Assembly: GCF_018918145.1 (NCBI RefSeq)
Contig: NZ_JAHLPX010000011.1
Location: 107,126 to 171,125, forward strand
DNA: 64,000 nt
Direction: 5' to 3'
Source: Anaerotignum sp. MSJ-24
GTDB taxonomy: Bacteria > Bacillota > Clostridia > Lachnospirales > Anaerotignaceae
Of this stretch, positions 9,301 to 19,602 are shown in pieces. The notes under the pieces were generated by a model, which was given only the letters and a program-made list of their open reading frames with translations, had not been told where the DNA came from and made no database searches. Position 1 is the stretch's first letter; each line of letters opens with the position of its first letter. Made by a program: the position numbers and the translations under genes.

Positions 9301-10244
9301 GTCCTCTCGATATAGTTCTTAATCCCCTTGGTATTCCTTCTCGTATGAATATCGGTCAGGTCCTTGAAACACATCTTTCACTTGCGGCTAAGGCTCTCGG
9401 CTGGAAGATTTCTACACCTGTATTCGACGGTGCTGACGAGGTTGACATCATGGATACACTTGAAATGGCAAACGATTACGTTAATACCGAATGGGAGGAA
9501 TTCTCCGAAAAATGGAAGCCTCTCCTTCAGGGTGATATATATGATGAGCTCTATGAAAACAGAGATCACAGAGCAGAGTGGAAGGGAGTTAAGCTCAGTC
9601 GTGACGGTAAGGTTCAGCTTCGTGACGGACGTACGGGCGAGCCCTTCGACAACAGAGTTACAATCGGCTTCATGCACTACTTGAAGCTCCATCATCTTGT
9701 TGATGATAAAATCCATGCACGTTCAACAGGTCCTTACTCACTTGTTACACAGCAGCCTCTCGGCGGTAAAGCACAGTTCGGCGGCCAGCGTTTCGGTGAG
9801 ATGGAGGTTTGGGCACTCGAGGCTTACGGTGCAGCATACACACTTCAGGAAATCCTTACGGTTAAATCGGACGATGTTGTAGGACGTGTTAAGACATACG
9901 AATCAATAGTTAAGGGTGAAAATATTCCTGAACCCGGAGTTCCCGAATCATTCAAGGTTCTCCTTAAGGAGCTTCAGTCACTTGCCCTTGATATTAAAGT
10001 TCTCAGAGCCGACTCAACAGAGGTTGAAATTAAGGAATCCATTGATGATGACGAAATAGGCGAAAACCTTGATATGCAGGTTGTAAACGATATTAACAAA
10101 AATTCCGACGGTTATACAGAGGAAGAAGGCAACCTTAATGACGCCATTGATATGATTTTCGGAAACAGTTCCGACCATGAAGATGATTTCGACTATGAAG
10201 ATGATTTAGAAGGAGATTTCGACGGACTTGATGACGAGAACTAA
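6384..10244 (+). CDS. rpoB: DNA-directed RNA polymerase subunit beta
   Basis: The 1286-residue beta subunit of RNA polymerase forms one side of the active cleft. The rifampicin pocket around residues 487-520 reads [20 protein letters not shown] then [20 protein letters not shown], so the positions usually mutated in resistance (Asp of FMDQN, His of THKRR, Ser of RLSALG) are wild type. Later segments include [36 protein letters not shown] and the C-terminal [25 protein letters not shown] clamp. The C-terminus adds an acidic tail rich in Asp and Glu. ATG follows a GGGGTGG site. rpoC follows after 16 bases. The usual rplK-rplA-rplJ-rplL genes are absent upstream. Confidence 0.99.
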   Translation: MEKNRIHSAQMGEMKRKSYSRIKEVLEMPNLLEVQKNSYKWFLDEGLQEVFEDVSPITDFNGNLMLEFTDFTLDSTPKYSLEECKERDATYAAALKVRARLINKETEEIKDQEIFMGDFPLMTDTGTFIINGAERVIVSQLVRSPGIYYASEFDKLGKKLLSSTVIPNRGAWLEYETDSNDVFSVRVDRTRKVPVTVLIRALGVSSDAEIIELFGEEPKILATIEKDVSKSYEEGLVELYKKLRPGEPPTVESSESLLRGMFFDPKRYDLAKVGRYKFNKKLALKTRVSGAVLAEAVVDPMTGEIVAEEGTVLSQAILETIQDTGVAGIIIRNEEGREIKILSNRAVSIEPFVAEYGLTAQELGVKEKVYYPVLCEILESCENADEIKAAVKAKHHELIPIHITVEDIMASINYVMHLDYGYGNVDDIDHLGNRRIRSVGELLQNQFRIGLSRMERVVRERMTIQDMENATPQALINVRPVTAAIKEFFGSSQLSQFMDQNNPLSELTHKRRLSALGPGGLSRERAGFEVRDVHSSHYGRMCPIETPEGPNIGLINSLATFARINEYGFIEAPYRVIVKDENGEPVVTDEVRYVTADEEENYNVVQANEPLLPDGHFAHKKVTGRHRDDIIEVDRTEVQLMDVSPKQMVSVATALIPFLENDDANRALMGSNMQRQAVPLLTTDSPIVGTGMEYKAAKDSGIAIVAKKGGVVEKLSANEIVIKNDEGQRDVYHLIKFQRSNQGTCLNQRPIVNKGERVEAGRIIADGASTSNGELALGKNPLIGFMTWEGYNYEDAVLLSEKLVQEDVYTSVHIEEFEAEARDTKLGPEEITRDIPNVGEDALRDLDERGIIRVGAEVRSNDILVGKVTPKGETELTAEERLLRAIFGEKAREVRDTSLRVPHGESGIIVDVKIFTRENGDDIGPGVNQLVRVYIAQKRKISVGDKMAGRHGNKGVVSRVLPVEDMPFLENGRPLDIVLNPLGIPSRMNIGQVLETHLSLAAKALGWKISTPVFDGADEVDIMDTLEMANDYVNTEWEEFSEKWKPLLQGDIYDELYENRDHRAEWKGVKLSRDGKVQLRDGRTGEPFDNRVTIGFMHYLKLHHLVDDKIHARSTGPYSLVTQQPLGGKAQFGGQRFGEMEVWALEAYGAAYTLQEILTVKSDDVVGRVKTYESIVKGENIPEPGVPESFKVLLKELQSLALDIKVLRADSTEVEIKESIDDDEIGENLDMQVVNDINKNSDGYTEEEGNLNDAIDMIFGNSSDHEDDFDYEDDLEGDFDGLDDEN

Positions 10245-10260
10245 GAAGGGAGAATGTTAA

Positions 10261-13200
10261 ATGCAGCAGAATACAGAGCATGACATAGTATTTGATTCAA
10301 TTAAAATCGGCTTGGCTTCTCCGGAAAAGATTCGTGAATGGAGTCATGGTGAAGTAAAGAAACCCGAAACAATAAATTACAGAACTCTTAAGCCCGAAAG
10401 AGACGGTCTTTTCTGCGAAAGAATATTTGGACCTACAAAGGACTGGGAGTGCCACTGCGGTAAATATAAAAGAATAAGATACAAAGGTGTTGTTTGTGAC
10501 CGATGCGGCGTTGAGGTTACAAAATCAAAGGTAAGACGTGAACGTATGGGACACATTGAGCTTGCCGCACCTGTATCACATATATGGTATTTCAAAGGTA
10601 TTCCCAGCCGTATGGGACTTATCCTTTCAATGTCACCAAAGGCTCTTGAAAAGGTACTCTATTTCGGAAGCTATGTTGTTCTTGATCCGGGCGACACAGG
10701 TCTTCACGAAAAGGACCTTCTTTCAGAGAGAGAATATAAAGATATGCTTGAAAAGTACGGCGACACATTCCGTGTAGGAATGGGTGCCGAGGCTATCAAG
10801 GAGCTTCTCTGCGCTATCGACCTTGAAAAAGACTCAGAAGAGCTTAAGAAGCAGCTTGCCAACACAACAGGCCAGAAAAAAATCAGAATAATCAAAAGAC
10901 TTGAGGTTGTTGAGTCATTCAGACTTTCAGGCAACAAGCCCGAATGGATGATTCTTGATGCAGTACCGGTTATTCCTCCCGACATCAGACCTATGGTCCA
11001 GCTCGACGGCGGACGTTTTGCAACAAGCGACCTTAACGACCTTTACAGAAGAGTTATAAACAGAAATAACCGTCTTAAAAGACTTCTCGAGCTCGGTGCT
11101 CCCGATATTATCGTAAGAAACGAAAAGAGAATGCTTCAGGAGGCAGTTGACGCACTTATCGACAACGGCCGTAGAGGCAGACCTGTAACAGGCCCCGGAA
11201 ACAGACCCCTTAAGTCACTTTCCGATATGCTTAAGGGTAAACAGGGACGTTTCCGTCAGAACCTTCTCGGTAAACGTGTTGACTATTCGGGACGTTCGGT
11301 TATCGTTGTAGGCCCTGAGCTTAAGATTTTCCAGTGCGGTCTTCCTAAGGAAATGGCTATCGAGCTTTTCAAGCCCTTCGTTATGAAGCAGCTTGTTGAA
11401 AAGGGACTTGCACACAATGTTAAGTCTGCAAAGAGAATGATTGAAAGACTCCAGACAGAGGTCTGGGACGTCCTTGAAGACGTTATCAAAGAGCATCCGG
11501 TTATGCTTAACCGTGCACCGACACTTCATAGACTTGGTATCCAGGCATTTGAGCCTGTACTTGTTGAAGGCCGTGCAATTAAGCTTCATCCGCTCGTATG
11601 TACAGCATACAACGCTGACTTCGACGGTGACCAGATGGCTGTCCATGTTCCTCTTTCTGTTGAGGCACAGGCAGAATGCCGTTTCCTTCTTCTTTCACCC
11701 AATAACCTTCTCAAGCCTTCGGACGGTGCTCCCGTAACAGTACCTACACAGGATATGATCCTCGGTATGTACTATCTTACACTCTGCAAGGAGGAGCTTG
11801 TTAAAGAGGTTATCGAAACAGATGCAGACGGCAACCCTATACTTGACGGTGACGGCAATCCCGTTAAATACCTTCAGTATAAGCTTTACAGAGATGAAAG
11901 AGAGGCTATTCTTGCATACGAAAACCATGAGGTTTCTCTCCATGAGCCTGTTAAGGTAAGAAGAACACTTACATTTGACGGTGTTGAAGAAACAAGAGTA
12001 GTTGTAACGACAGTCGGAAGAATTATATTCAACGAAGCTATTCCCCAGTGCCTTGGCTATGTAGACAGAACAAAGGACGAGGATAAGTTCAGATATGAAA
12101 TAGATTTCCTTGTTGATAAGAAGGGTATCGGAAAGATTATCAACAAATGTATCAATAAGCGTGGTGCTACCGAAACAGCCGATATGCTTGACAAGATTAA
12201 ATCACTCGGTTACAAGTATTCAACAAAGGCAGCACTTACAGTTTCAATTTCCGATATGGAAATTCCTAAGCAGAAGAAGGAATACCTTGCCGAAGCCGAG
12301 GAAATGGTTGAAAAGATTACAAAGAAATATAAACGTGGTTTCATGACAGACGATGAACGTCATAACAAGGTTATCGAAACATGGAACATTGCCAACGACA
12401 AGATTACAGATGCACTTCTTGCAGGTCTTGGTAAATACAACAACATCTTCATGATGGCTAACTCTGGTGCCCGTGGTTCTAACAGCCAGATTAAACAGCT
12501 TGCAGGTATGCGAGGACTTATGGCTAACCCTTCGGGTGGTATCATCGAGCTCCCTATCAAGTCTAACTTCCGTGAAGGTCTTTCGGTTCTTGAGTACTTC
12601 ATTTCCGCTCATGGTGCTCGTAAAGGTCTTACAGATACAGCTCTCCGTACAGCCGACTCAGGTTATCTTACAAGACGTCTTGTTGACGTTTCACAGGATA
12701 TTATTATCCGTGAATGGGATTGTACACCGGAAGGCAAGGAAGCACCCGGTCTTTGGGTAAGTGCTTTCGTTGACGGAAACGAAGTTATCGAAAGTCTTCA
12801 GGACAGATTAAGAGGCCGTTGGTCAGTCAAAGATATTGTAGATCCCGAAACAGGCGAGATTATTGTTCCTGCCGACACAATGATTACTCCCGATATGGCA
12901 GAAAAGGTTGAGAAGGCCGGAATTAAGAGCGTTCTTATAAGAACAGTTCTTACATGCCGTTCAAACATCGGTATTTGTGCTAAGTGCTACGGCGCAAACA
13001 TGGCAAGCGGCCGTTCGGTAAGAATCGGTGAATCGGTTGGTATCATTGCCGCTCAGTCAATCGGTGAGCCCGGTACACAGCTTACAATGCGTACATTCCA
13101 TACCGGTGGTATTGCCGGAGACGACATCACACAGGGTCTTCCTCGAGTTGAGGAGCTTTTCGAGGCAAGAAAGCCTAAGGGACTTGCCATCATCTCAGAA

Positions 13201-13935
13201 TTCGGCGGTACTGTATCAGTTACAGATAATAAGAAAAAACGTGAGGTTACAATCACAAACAACGAAACAGGCGAGGTTAAGGATTACCTTATACCTTACG
13301 GCTCAAGAATCAAGGTATATGACGGCGACGTAATCGAAGCCGGTGACGAGATTACAGAAGGTTCTGTAAATCCTCATGACATTCTTAAGATTAAGGGACT
13401 CAGAGGCGTTCAGGATTACATGATCCAGGAGGTTCAGCGAGTTTACAGATTACAGGGTGTTGAAATCAACGATAAGCATATCGAGGTTATCGTTCGTCAG
13501 ATGCTTAAGAGAGTTAAGATTGAAGAAATCGGTGATACAGATTTCCTTCCCGGAAGCCTTGTAGACTGGCTTACATTTGAAAACACAAATGAAGCACTTG
13601 AGGCAGAAGGCAAAGAGCCTGCAAAAGGCACAAGAGTTCTTCTCGGTATCACAAAGGCATCACTTGCTACAGATTCCTTCCTTTCAGCCGCTTCATTCCA
13701 GGAAACAACAAGAGTTCTTACAGAAGCTGCTATCAAGGGCAAGGTCGATCCTCTTAACGGTCTTAAAGAAAACGTTATCATCGGTCAGCCTATTCCTGCC
13801 GGTACAGGTATGGCAAGATACAGAAATGTTGAAATTGATTCCGGTGAGGAAGACGACATCTATGCCGAGGACGACATTGACGTTGAAGAAAATGCCGAAC
13901 CTAATGAAGAACCTGTTACAACAACAGAAGAATAA
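10261..13935 (+). CDS. rpoC: DNA-directed RNA polymerase subunit beta'
   Basis: The 1224-residue beta' subunit carries the catalytic magnesium loop [12 protein letters not shown] at residues 451-462, with Asp453, Asp455 and Asp457. The N-terminal zinc ribbon is visible as [21 protein letters not shown] second zinc site ([13 protein letters not shown]) lies near residue 900, followed by the bridge and trigger-loop region with [21 protein letters not shown]. The tail is acidic, as in rpoB. It is co-transcribed with rpoB and followed by two tandem hairpins. Confidence 0.99.
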   Translation: MQQNTEHDIVFDSIKIGLASPEKIREWSHGEVKKPETINYRTLKPERDGLFCERIFGPTKDWECHCGKYKRIRYKGVVCDRCGVEVTKSKVRRERMGHIELAAPVSHIWYFKGIPSRMGLILSMSPKALEKVLYFGSYVVLDPGDTGLHEKDLLSEREYKDMLEKYGDTFRVGMGAEAIKELLCAIDLEKDSEELKKQLANTTGQKKIRIIKRLEVVESFRLSGNKPEWMILDAVPVIPPDIRPMVQLDGGRFATSDLNDLYRRVINRNNRLKRLLELGAPDIIVRNEKRMLQEAVDALIDNGRRGRPVTGPGNRPLKSLSDMLKGKQGRFRQNLLGKRVDYSGRSVIVVGPELKIFQCGLPKEMAIELFKPFVMKQLVEKGLAHNVKSAKRMIERLQTEVWDVLEDVIKEHPVMLNRAPTLHRLGIQAFEPVLVEGRAIKLHPLVCTAYNADFDGDQMAVHVPLSVEAQAECRFLLLSPNNLLKPSDGAPVTVPTQDMILGMYYLTLCKEELVKEVIETDADGNPILDGDGNPVKYLQYKLYRDEREAILAYENHEVSLHEPVKVRRTLTFDGVEETRVVVTTVGRIIFNEAIPQCLGYVDRTKDEDKFRYEIDFLVDKKGIGKIINKCINKRGATETADMLDKIKSLGYKYSTKAALTVSISDMEIPKQKKEYLAEAEEMVEKITKKYKRGFMTDDERHNKVIETWNIANDKITDALLAGLGKYNNIFMMANSGARGSNSQIKQLAGMRGLMANPSGGIIELPIKSNFREGLSVLEYFISAHGARKGLTDTALRTADSGYLTRRLVDVSQDIIIREWDCTPEGKEAPGLWVSAFVDGNEVIESLQDRLRGRWSVKDIVDPETGEIIVPADTMITPDMAEKVEKAGIKSVLIRTVLTCRSNIGICAKCYGANMASGRSVRIGESVGIIAAQSIGEPGTQLTMRTFHTGGIAGDDITQGLPRVEELFEARKPKGLAIISEFGGTVSVTDNKKKREVTITNNETGEVKDYLIPYGSRIKVYDGDVIEAGDEITEGSVNPHDILKIKGLRGVQDYMIQEVQRVYRLQGVEINDKHIEVIVRQMLKRVKIEEIGDTDFLPGSLVDWLTFENTNEALEAEGKEPAKGTRVLLGITKASLATDSFLSAASFQETTRVLTEAAIKGKVDPLNGLKENVIIGQPIPAGTGMARYRNVEIDSGEEDDIYAEDDIDVEENAEPNEEPVTTTEE

Positions 13936-13939
13936 GCTT

Positions 13940-13987
13940 AAAGGTGTCGTATCGACACCTAAGTCGAAATCAGGATTTCGACTTGTT
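13940..13987 (+). terminator. tandem hairpins after rpoC
   Basis: AGGTGTCG/CGACACCT and AAGTCGAAATC/GATTTCGACTT form two perfect stems back to back directly after the rpoC stop. There is no long T run, so they may act as 3' end-protecting stems or as a weak terminator rather than a classic one. Confidence 0.5.
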
Positions 13988-14200
13988 TAAACAGAAGCAT
14001 GAATAGCTCATTCCATCGGCTAAAAAAGCCTTGAAACTCGCTATTCTCCTCGACGGGAGTGAATCCCGTCTATTGACCGCACAAGACAGTGCGGCGGCAA
14101 AGCCGCTTTTGCTTTTTCAAAGCAAAAGTCATGACAGTATGGATTCCACTTAGGAAACTCTTTGTTTCCTAATACCTTCCGCTGTACAAAATAATTATGT
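13988..14200. repeat. cluster of palindromes after rpoC
   Basis: At least six short inverted repeats follow one another: GAATAGC/GCTATTC, GGCT/AGCC, GACGGGA/TCCCGTC, GCGGC/GCCGC, CTTTTGCTTT/AAAGCAAAAG and TAGGAAAC/GTTTCCTA. No ORF or T-run terminator is present. The composition is unlike the coding DNA on either side and resembles the intergenic palindromic repeats spread through many Clostridia genomes. It could also be a folded small RNA. Confidence 0.55.
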
Positions 14201-14310
14201 TTACATTATAGGGCTGTCTGCTATGCAGGCAGCTTATTTTTATGTCTGTTTGCGTTTAGAAAGGTAATATGCTATGATTGAAAAAAGACTATATTACGGG
14301 AGATGATTAT

Positions 14311-14688
14311 ATGAAAAGACGTAAATTGACCATATCGGCGGTTATTATAATACTGGCAGGAGTGTGCATTATCGCACCGGGATATTTTAAAAACGGGAAT
14401 GCGGATATTACCGATTATTCGGTTTCGACTGACGGAACGGAAATGACGATCAAGGTTGAGACATCTTCCGGACATATAAGAAAAGTGGCTGAATGTCAGC
14501 AGCATGGTGGTCATCTTTATCTGGACGGATATTATGCCTTCGGAGGCTTTAACGGTACTATAGGGGCTAAGGACGAGTACACAATTCAGCTTGATGAGGA
14601 CACGGAAATGATAGCGGTATACCGAAACACCAACTGCTATGAGCCGGTGCTGGAGAAGAACGCAGACGGCAAATGGGAGAGAGCGTAA
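14311..14688 (+). CDS. small secreted or membrane-anchored protein of unknown function
   Basis: I do not recognise this 125-residue product. It has a basic start MKRRK, one hydrophobic segment (about residues 6-24, LTISAVIIILAGVCIIAPGY) that can serve as an anchor or uncleaved signal, and then a polar domain. That domain contains two Cys (in AECQQHGGH and NTNCYEP) and regular beta-like stretches, suggesting a small extracellular beta fold. The ATG at 14311 is chosen because GGGAG lies 8 bases upstream; a TTG in frame at 14278 has no such site. The gene stands alone, flanked on both sides by palindromic repeat clusters. Confidence 0.6.
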   Translation: MKRRKLTISAVIIILAGVCIIAPGYFKNGNADITDYSVSTDGTEMTIKVETSSGHIRKVAECQQHGGHLYLDGYYAFGGFNGTIGAKDEYTIQLDEDTEMIAVYRNTNCYEPVLEKNADGKWERA

Positions 14689-14698
14689 GTATAAAGGA

Positions 14699-14850
14699 AC
14701 AAACCTTGGGGCTTTGCCCCAAACCCTATGAACCTTTGAAAAGGTTCAATCCAAACTTTGATTAACTACATTCTTTGAATGTAGTTTTGGAAAAATAAAT
14801 AGTCAGTGTCCGAAAATCATTTGTTAAAATGATTTTCAATAAAATTTAGG
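14699..14850. repeat. array of short hairpins after the small secreted protein
   Basis: Four consecutive inverted repeats are visible: TTGGGGC/GCCCCAA, AACCTTT/AAAGGTT, AACTACATTC/GAATGTAGTT (14764-14786, followed by TTGG) and AAAATCATTT/AAATGATTTT. The first two resemble a widespread Clostridia intergenic repeat built on GGGGCTTTGCCCC. One of them probably ends transcription of the preceding gene. There is no ORF. Confidence 0.5.
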
Positions 14851-14856
14851 TCAAGC

Positions 14857-15087
14857 AATGAACCGCAAAGTATGCACCCCGAAGAAAAACGGGGCAGTCA
14901 AAAACAGCGAAGACCGCTGACGCTAATGAACCGCAAAGTATGCACCCCGAAGAAAACGGGGCGGTCGCAGACCGTTTTGCGTAGCAAAATGCTTTGACCA
15001 TGATGCGGCGGTCGCAGACCGCTTTGCGAAGCAAAGTTCTGAATATGATGCGGCTGCCACAGGCAGCTTTGCATAGCAAAGTTCTGA
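14857..15087. repeat. two interleaved direct-repeat families
   Basis: Unit A, about 38 bases starting AATGAACCGCAAAGTATGCA and ending CGGGGC, occurs at 14857-14895 and 14925-14962. Unit B, built on CGGTCGCAGACCG then TTTGCGAAGCAAA, occurs three times at about 14962-14997, 15002-15041 and 15047-15087 with sequence drift. Unit B contains two palindromes, GGTC/GACC and TTTGC/GCAAA. An ORF runs through the minus strand, but its peptide only repeats the unit, so I treat the region as non-coding repeats. Confidence 0.65.
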
Positions 15088-15146
15088 CAATTTTAAAGGC
15101 TTGTGGGTTTAAGGGCAAAGCCATTAGGTGTTTTGCAAAAAAGGAG

Positions 15147-15178
15147 AAAGGCAATCCGATTTTTCGGATTGCCTTTTT
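15147..15178. terminator. bidirectional terminator after the symporter gene
   Basis: AAAGGCAATCCGA and TCGGATTGCCTTT form a near-perfect stem with A and T runs on both sides. On the minus strand it ends the threonine ammonia-lyase/symporter transcript 20 bases past the stop. Confidence 0.85.
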
Positions 15179-15199
15179 AAGAGATTATTGTTGTATTAA

Positions 15200-16432
15200 T
15201 TAGTTAGCCTGTTTTTCTTTTTTGCCTGTGATTGCATCCATGAATACTGCAATAGCACCGTCGCCTGTTACGTTACAAGCTGTTCCGAAGCTGTCCTGTG
15301 CGATGTAAAGAGCAATCATAAGTGTAAGCATAGGCTCGTTGAAGCCAAGCATTGATTCAAGAATACCGAGAGCTGCCATAACAGCACCACCGGGAACACC
15401 GGGAGCTGCAACCATTGTTATACCAAGCATAAGGATGAAAGGAAGCATCTGCATGAAGCTTACTTCCCAGCCGTTAAGCATCATGATAGCGATTGCACAG
15501 CTTGTAAGTGTGATTGTTGAACCTGAAAGATGAATTGTTGCACAAAGAGGGCAAACGAATTCAGCAATTTTAGCACTAACACCGTTTTTCTTTGTCTGCT
15601 CAACTGTTACGGGGATTGTTGCAGCTGATGACTGTGTACCGATAGCTGTTACATAAGCAGGAATCATGTTCTTTACAAGTTTTAAAGGATTCTTCTTTGA
15701 AACTGTACCGGCGATGAAGTACTGGAATAAGATAATGATAATATGCATTACAATGATAAGTGCAAATACCTTGATGAATACTGACATAATTTCTACTACT
15801 GTACCTGTGTATGTCATGTTAGCGAAGATACCGTAAACATGGATAGGTAAGAGAGGAATAATGATGCTGCCTACGAGCTTTTCAACGATGTTAGCGAACT
15901 CGTGGAATACTGTCTTAAGGTTGTTGCTCTGTGTTATTGAAATACCAAGACCTAAGATGAAAGCCATAAGAAGAGCTGTCATAACGCCCATGACAGGAGG
16001 CATTTCGATTGTGAAAAGTCCTGAAAGCATTGTTTCTTCTGCGTTAGCAGCATTGTCAAGAACGATTGAACCAACCTTAAGGAATGAAGGAAATACAGCC
16101 TTGTCAACGCAGAATGCAAATGAACCTGCAATGATTGTTGAAACATAAGCTACAAGAGCTGTGATAGCAAGAGTTTTTCCGGCGCCTTCTCCGAGGTCTG
16201 CGATACCGGGAACAACAAAGCCGATAATGATAAGCGGAATACAGAAGCTTATGAAGTTACCGAAGATACTGTTGTATGTTGCACCAAGTTCAATGATAAT
16301 AGGTAAGTTTACTGCTTTAGCAATGTTACCGACTACGATACCTAATACGATAGCAATAATTAGTTTAGGCAGTAAGCCAAGTTTTTTCTTATTTTCGTTT
16401 CCCATATTTATATGGCTGTAACTGTATACCAA
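15200..16432 (-). CDS. dicarboxylate/amino acid:cation symporter (DAACS family)
   Basis: The protein of about 400 residues is a glutamate/dicarboxylate-type sodium or proton symporter in the cytoplasmic membrane. It has the family features: 8 hydrophobic segments, a serine-rich hairpin TQSSAATIPVT, CPLCATIHLSGSTITL, and the C-terminal GGAVMAALGI with ALYIAQDSFGTACNVTGDGAIAVFMD. The start is uncertain. TTG at 16432 lies 11 bases after AAGGAGG, whereas ATG at 16405 (MGNENKKK) lies 38 bases away. However, a perfect 8 bp inverted repeat (16414-16440) between them would fold away and bring the ATG close to the ribosome site. It follows threonine ammonia-lyase by 50 bases in one operon, so uptake of threonine or serine is likely. 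Confidence 0.9.
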   Translation of the reverse strand: MVYSYSHINMGNENKKKLGLLPKLIIAIVLGIVVGNIAKAVNLPIIIELGATYNSIFGNFISFCIPLIIIGFVVPGIADLGEGAGKTLAITALVAYVSTIIAGSFAFCVDKAVFPSFLKVGSIVLDNAANAEETMLSGLFTIEMPPVMGVMTALLMAFILGLGISITQSNNLKTVFHEFANIVEKLVGSIIIPLLPIHVYGIFANMTYTGTVVEIMSVFIKVFALIIVMHIIIILFQYFIAGTVSKKNPLKLVKNMIPAYVTAIGTQSSAATIPVTVEQTKKNGVSAKIAEFVCPLCATIHLSGSTITLTSCAIAIMMLNGWEVSFMQMLPFILMLGITMVAAPGVPGGAVMAALGILESMLGFNEPMLTLMIALYIAQDSFGTACNVTGDGAIAVFMDAITGKKEKQAN

Positions 16433-16440
16433 TTACAGCC
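16414..16440 (-). promoter_or_regulatory. hairpin between ribosome site and ATG of the symporter
   Basis: On the minus strand GGCTGTAA and TTACAGCC form a perfect 8 bp stem with an 11-base loop that contains the TTG codon. The AAGGAGG site lies just before it, and an ATG lies 8 bases after it. If folded, the distance from ribosome site to ATG shrinks from 38 to about 11 bases. Confidence 0.5.
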
Positions 16441-16482
16441 TTTCCTCCTTAATAATATAATGTATGTTTTTAGTTAATGTTT

Positions 16483-17673
16483 TTATTCAATGATTTCATA
16501 TCCACCGGCTACGAGAGCTTTTCTGATTTCTTCAACGTGCTCGGGATTTCTTGTTTCAAGAGCCATTGTTACTACGCAGTGTGTAACGTCTGAAAGCTTA
16601 GCTTCTCTTGAATGGTTAACTCTGATGATGTTAGCACCTGTCTTTGATACAATGTCAAGAAGGTTGATGAGCTGACCGGGTTTATCAAGAACCTTAGTTG
16701 TGATTTCGCACATTCTACCTGATTTTGAAAGACCCTTTGTGATAATTCTTGAAAGTGTTGTTACGTCTACGTTACCGCCTGATACAACACAAACTGTCTT
16801 CTTGCCTTCTGTCTTAACCTTTCCGAACATAACAGCAGCAACGGGAACAGCACCTGCGCCTTCTGCAACAGTCTTCTGAGCTTCCATAAGCTTAAGGATA
16901 GCAGAAGCGATTTCGTCCTCTGAAACTGTTACGATTTCATCAACATATTTGCTGCAAAGCTCATATGTAAGATCGCCGGGTTTCTTAACAGCGATACCGT
17001 CAGCGATAGTTGATACTGATTCAAGCTCTGTAGGCTCGCCGTTCTGACGAGAAACATACATACTGGGAGCACCTGCTGCCTGAACACCGATGATCTTGCA
17101 GCTGGGCTTGATTGACTTAACTGCGAATGAAATACCGCTGATAAGTCCGCCGCCACCGATGGGAACAACGATCTGGTCAACATCGGGAAGCTGTTCAAGA
17201 ATTTCAAGACCGATAGTACCCTGTCCTGCGATTACTCTTTCGTCATTGAAGGGATGAGCGAATGTATAGCCATGCTCGTTTGTGAGTTCAACAGCCTTTG
17301 CATATGCGTCATCATATACGCCGGGAACAAGAACAACCTCTGCGCCGTAGTTCTTTGTAGCCTCTACCTTAGCAAGGGGAGCGCCTGCTGGCATACAGAT
17401 GATTGATTTGATACCGCTCATTGTTGCTGAAAGAGCAACGCCCTGAGCATGGTTTCCTGCTGAGCATGCAATAACACCTTTAGCTTTTTCTTCTTCAGTA
17501 AGAGAGTGGATTTTGTAAGAAGCACCTCTTAATTTGAAAGAACCTGTAAGCTGAAGATTTTCTGATTTAATGTAGATACCGTCACCGATTCCGGGTGCGG
17601 GTGAGAGTGGTGTGAGTCTTACGATGTCTTTTAAAACATTTTTGGCGTCGTAAAGCATTTCAAGTGAAATCAT
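16483..17673 (-). CDS. ilvA: threonine ammonia-lyase (catabolic type with C-terminal ACT domain)
   Basis: The 396-residue PLP enzyme converts threonine to 2-oxobutyrate and ammonia. Lys47 in GSFKLRGA is the Schiff-base lysine, [10 protein letters not shown] follows, and the phosphate-binding glycine loop [11 protein letters not shown] lies near residue 170. Residues from about 321 to the end form one ACT domain ([20 protein letters not shown]). This single-ACT, roughly 400-residue layout is typical of Clostridia enzymes annotated ilvA or tdcB. Context with a symporter rather than with ilv genes favours threonine or serine catabolism over isoleucine synthesis. ATG has a CGGAGG site. Confidence 0.93.
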   Translation of the reverse strand: MISLEMLYDAKNVLKDIVRLTPLSPAPGIGDGIYIKSENLQLTGSFKLRGASYKIHSLTEEEKAKGVIACSAGNHAQGVALSATMSGIKSIICMPAGAPLAKVEATKNYGAEVVLVPGVYDDAYAKAVELTNEHGYTFAHPFNDERVIAGQGTIGLEILEQLPDVDQIVVPIGGGGLISGISFAVKSIKPSCKIIGVQAAGAPSMYVSRQNGEPTELESVSTIADGIAVKKPGDLTYELCSKYVDEIVTVSEDEIASAILKLMEAQKTVAEGAGAVPVAAVMFGKVKTEGKKTVCVVSGGNVDVTTLSRIITKGLSKSGRMCEITTKVLDKPGQLINLLDIVSKTGANIIRVNHSREAKLSDVTHCVVTMALETRNPEHVEEIRKALVAGGYEIIE

Positions 17674-17716
17674 TATTAATACCTCCGTTTATTAAGTTAT
17701 CGTTTTATTTGTCTAT

Positions 17717-17745
17717 ATTATACTTAATTAAATTTTTTTAGTAAA
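17717..17745 (-). promoter_or_regulatory. promoter of the threonine ammonia-lyase operon
   Basis: On the minus strand TTTACT and a perfect TATAAT are separated by 17 bases, about 45 bases before the ilvA ATG. Confidence 0.65.
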
Positions 17746-18114
17746 TAAACTAAATTACCGAAAGTTTTTCACTCACGCACTAAAAACAGAGTAAAAAGCT
17801 ATATTGTCTTTATATCATGGACAATGTTTCTTAATATAAACAATCGGTATAAAAATTAATCATAGGTACTGCAAAAAATACAACCTATTTTTATGCTTTA
17901 TTACCAAATGAGTATTGGATATGGGGGAAAATGTAAAATAATGCTTGATTATCATAAAAAAGTATACAAATTAACACAATACATTGCAATTTGTAGGGCC
18001 ATTTATGTGGTCAATTTGTATATTTTCGGACTTAAAGCTATACCGTGTCCTCCGTAGCAAAACAGTGTACATATTATGTTTTTGAGCGAAAGAAGGTCAA
18101 TTTCCGTTGTGATT

Positions 18115-18144
18115 TTGACTTAACTTGAATTTTTTACGTATAAT
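18115..18144 (+). promoter_or_regulatory. distal promoter facing the str operon
   Basis: TTGACT and a perfect TATAAT are 18 bases apart. It would give a leader of about 340 bases before rpsL. Confidence 0.6.
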
Positions 18145-18358
18145 ATGCCCAAAAGTTTGAAATTACAAAATCTATCAAACCAATAGGTTATATATAAAAA
18201 TGCAGTATGAATAAATTTGATTTCAACTGACAATAATAACCGTTTGTAAACGGGTGACGGAAAGAACCGGTATATATAATGTAAAAAAAGAAAAAAGAAG
18301 TCCGGAAACACTAATTTATTAAGAAATAAAGAGGTTTTCAAAAAAAGTCGAAATTGTA

Positions 18359-18387
18359 TTGACATTTAATTACTTAAATGATAGACT
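18359..18387 (+). promoter_or_regulatory. proximal promoter of the str operon
   Basis: A consensus TTGACA is followed after 17 bases by TAGACT, about 100 bases before the rpsL start. Confidence 0.7.
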
Positions 18388-18490
18388 AATACGGTGTCTG
18401 AAAACAGGTGAAGTGCGTGCTTTCGGATATTAAATGCAAAAAGATTTGCAATGGCAGAAAAGTATTAATTTTATAAGGAGGTGCACTATA

Positions 18491-18913
18491 ATGCCAACAT
18501 TTAATCAGTTAGTTAGAAAAGGCAGACAGACAGTAGAGAAGAAATCAACTGCTCCTGCTCTCCAGAAAGGTCTTAACTCTCTTCAGAAGAAGGCAACAGA
18601 CATTTCTTGCCCCCAGCGTCGTGGTGTTTGTACAGCTGTTAAAACATCTACACCTAAAAAGCCTAACTCAGCTTTAAGAAAGATTGCCAGAGTTCGTCTT
18701 ACAAACGGTATCGAAGTTACAGCTTATATCCCCGGTGAAGGTCACAACCTTCAGGAACATAGCGTTGTTCTTATCAGAGGCGGTAGAGTAAAAGACTTAC
18801 CCGGTGTTCGTTACCATATCGTTAGAGGTACACTTGATACAGCAGGTGTTGCTAACAGAATGCAGTCTCGTTCAAAATACGGCGCTAAGCGTCCCAAGGC
18901 TGGTAAGAAGTAA
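18491..18913 (+). CDS. rpsL: 30S ribosomal protein S12
   Basis: The 140-residue S12 sits at the decoding centre. It starts [13 protein letters not shown] at an ATG with a TAAGGAGG site, and not at the upstream in-frame ATG at 18434, which lacks one. The two streptomycin-sensitive lysine segments, [11 protein letters not shown] and [13 protein letters not shown], are wild type. It is the first gene of rpsL-rpsG-fusA-tuf. Confidence 0.98.
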   Translation: MPTFNQLVRKGRQTVEKKSTAPALQKGLNSLQKKATDISCPQRRGVCTAVKTSTPKKPNSALRKIARVRLTNGIEVTAYIPGEGHNLQEHSVVLIRGGRVKDLPGVRYHIVRGTLDTAGVANRMQSRSKYGAKRPKAGKK

Positions 18914-18933
18914 TTAATTTGATTTATTAAGTA

Positions 18934-19020
18934 ATGCCTTATACGACAATACATTCTGCGTATTGCATTTATATATTGAGTATTAGGCATGGACGTACAC
19001 CTTCGGGGTGTGCGAGTACC
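18934..19020 (+). promoter_or_regulatory. structured rpsL-rpsG intergenic RNA
   Basis: The 142-base gap holds nested pairings: ATGCCTTATAC with GTATTAGGCAT (one mismatch) around CAATAC/GTATTG, then a GTACACC/GGTGTGC hairpin with a TTCG loop. In E. coli the same gap binds S7 for feedback control. Here only the position is shared, and the role is an inference. Confidence 0.35.
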
Positions 19021-19055
19021 GATGAGAGAATATATTTATTAAGGAGGGAAGAATC

Positions 19056-19526
19056 GTGCCAAGAAAAGGACATGTAGCAAAAAGAGAAGTTTTACCTGAT
19101 CCTATGTACAAAAGCACACTTGTAACAAAGCTTATCAACAGCATCATGCTTGACGGTAAGAAGGGTGTAGCTGAAAAGATAGTTTATGGTGCGTTTGACA
19201 GAGTAGCAGAAAAGACAGGAAAAGAGCCCCTTGAGGCTTTTGAAGAGGCACTTAACAACATTATGCCTGTTCTCGAAGTAAAGGCTCGCCGTGTTGGTGG
19301 TGCAACATATCAGGTACCTATGGAAATCAGACCTGAAAGAAGACGTACATTAGGTCTTAGATGGCTCACACTTTACAGCAGAAAACGTGGCGAAAAGACT
19401 ATGGAAGAACGTCTTGCGGGCGAAATCCTCGACGCTATCAACAACGCCGGCGGAGCTTGCAAAAAGAAAGAAGAAACACACAAGATGGCAGAAGCAAACA
19501 AAGCTTTCTCACATTTCAAGTGGTAA
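19056..19526 (+). CDS. rpsG: 30S ribosomal protein S7
   Basis: The 156-residue S7 binds the 3' major domain of 16S rRNA and nucleates head assembly. It begins at GTG ([20 protein letters not shown]), 7 bases after a GGAGGG site. The core [20 protein letters not shown] and the C-terminal [18 protein letters not shown] are conserved. Confidence 0.98.
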   Translation: MPRKGHVAKREVLPDPMYKSTLVTKLINSIMLDGKKGVAEKIVYGAFDRVAEKTGKEPLEAFEEALNNIMPVLEVKARRVGGATYQVPMEIRPERRRTLGLRWLTLYSRKRGEKTMEERLAGEILDAINNAGGACKKKEETHKMAEANKAFSHFKW

Positions 19527-19602
19527 TTTGACATTAAGTATATTAGGCAGCTGTGTGCAGAACATGCACATGGCTGCATGACAAAATAAAGGAGGAATAA
19601 AC

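Larger units (their letters stand above)
17674..18490. other. 817 bp divergent intergenic region between ilvA and rpsL
   Basis: No ORF with a ribosome site is visible. It contains the minus-strand promoter of the threonine operon (17717-17745) and two plus-strand promoters facing rpsL (18115-18144, 18359-18387). Around 18238-18275 there is a small inverted repeat CCGTTT/AAACGG. The rest is plain AT-rich sequence in which I see nothing. Confidence 0.6.

Noticed and set aside
9075..9374. Minus-strand ORFs inside rpoB and rpoC
   Set aside because: They are antisense shadows of strongly biased coding sequence, without ribosome sites or recognisable domains.
14846..15154. A 102-codon minus-strand ORF
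   Set aside because: Its peptide is just the translation of repeat units A and B, with the motif CKAAC/RKAVC recurring. There is no ribosome site.
17674..17770. T-box or other amino acid leader before threonine ammonia-lyase
   Set aside because: The leader is only about 40 bases long, with no terminator or specifier loop.
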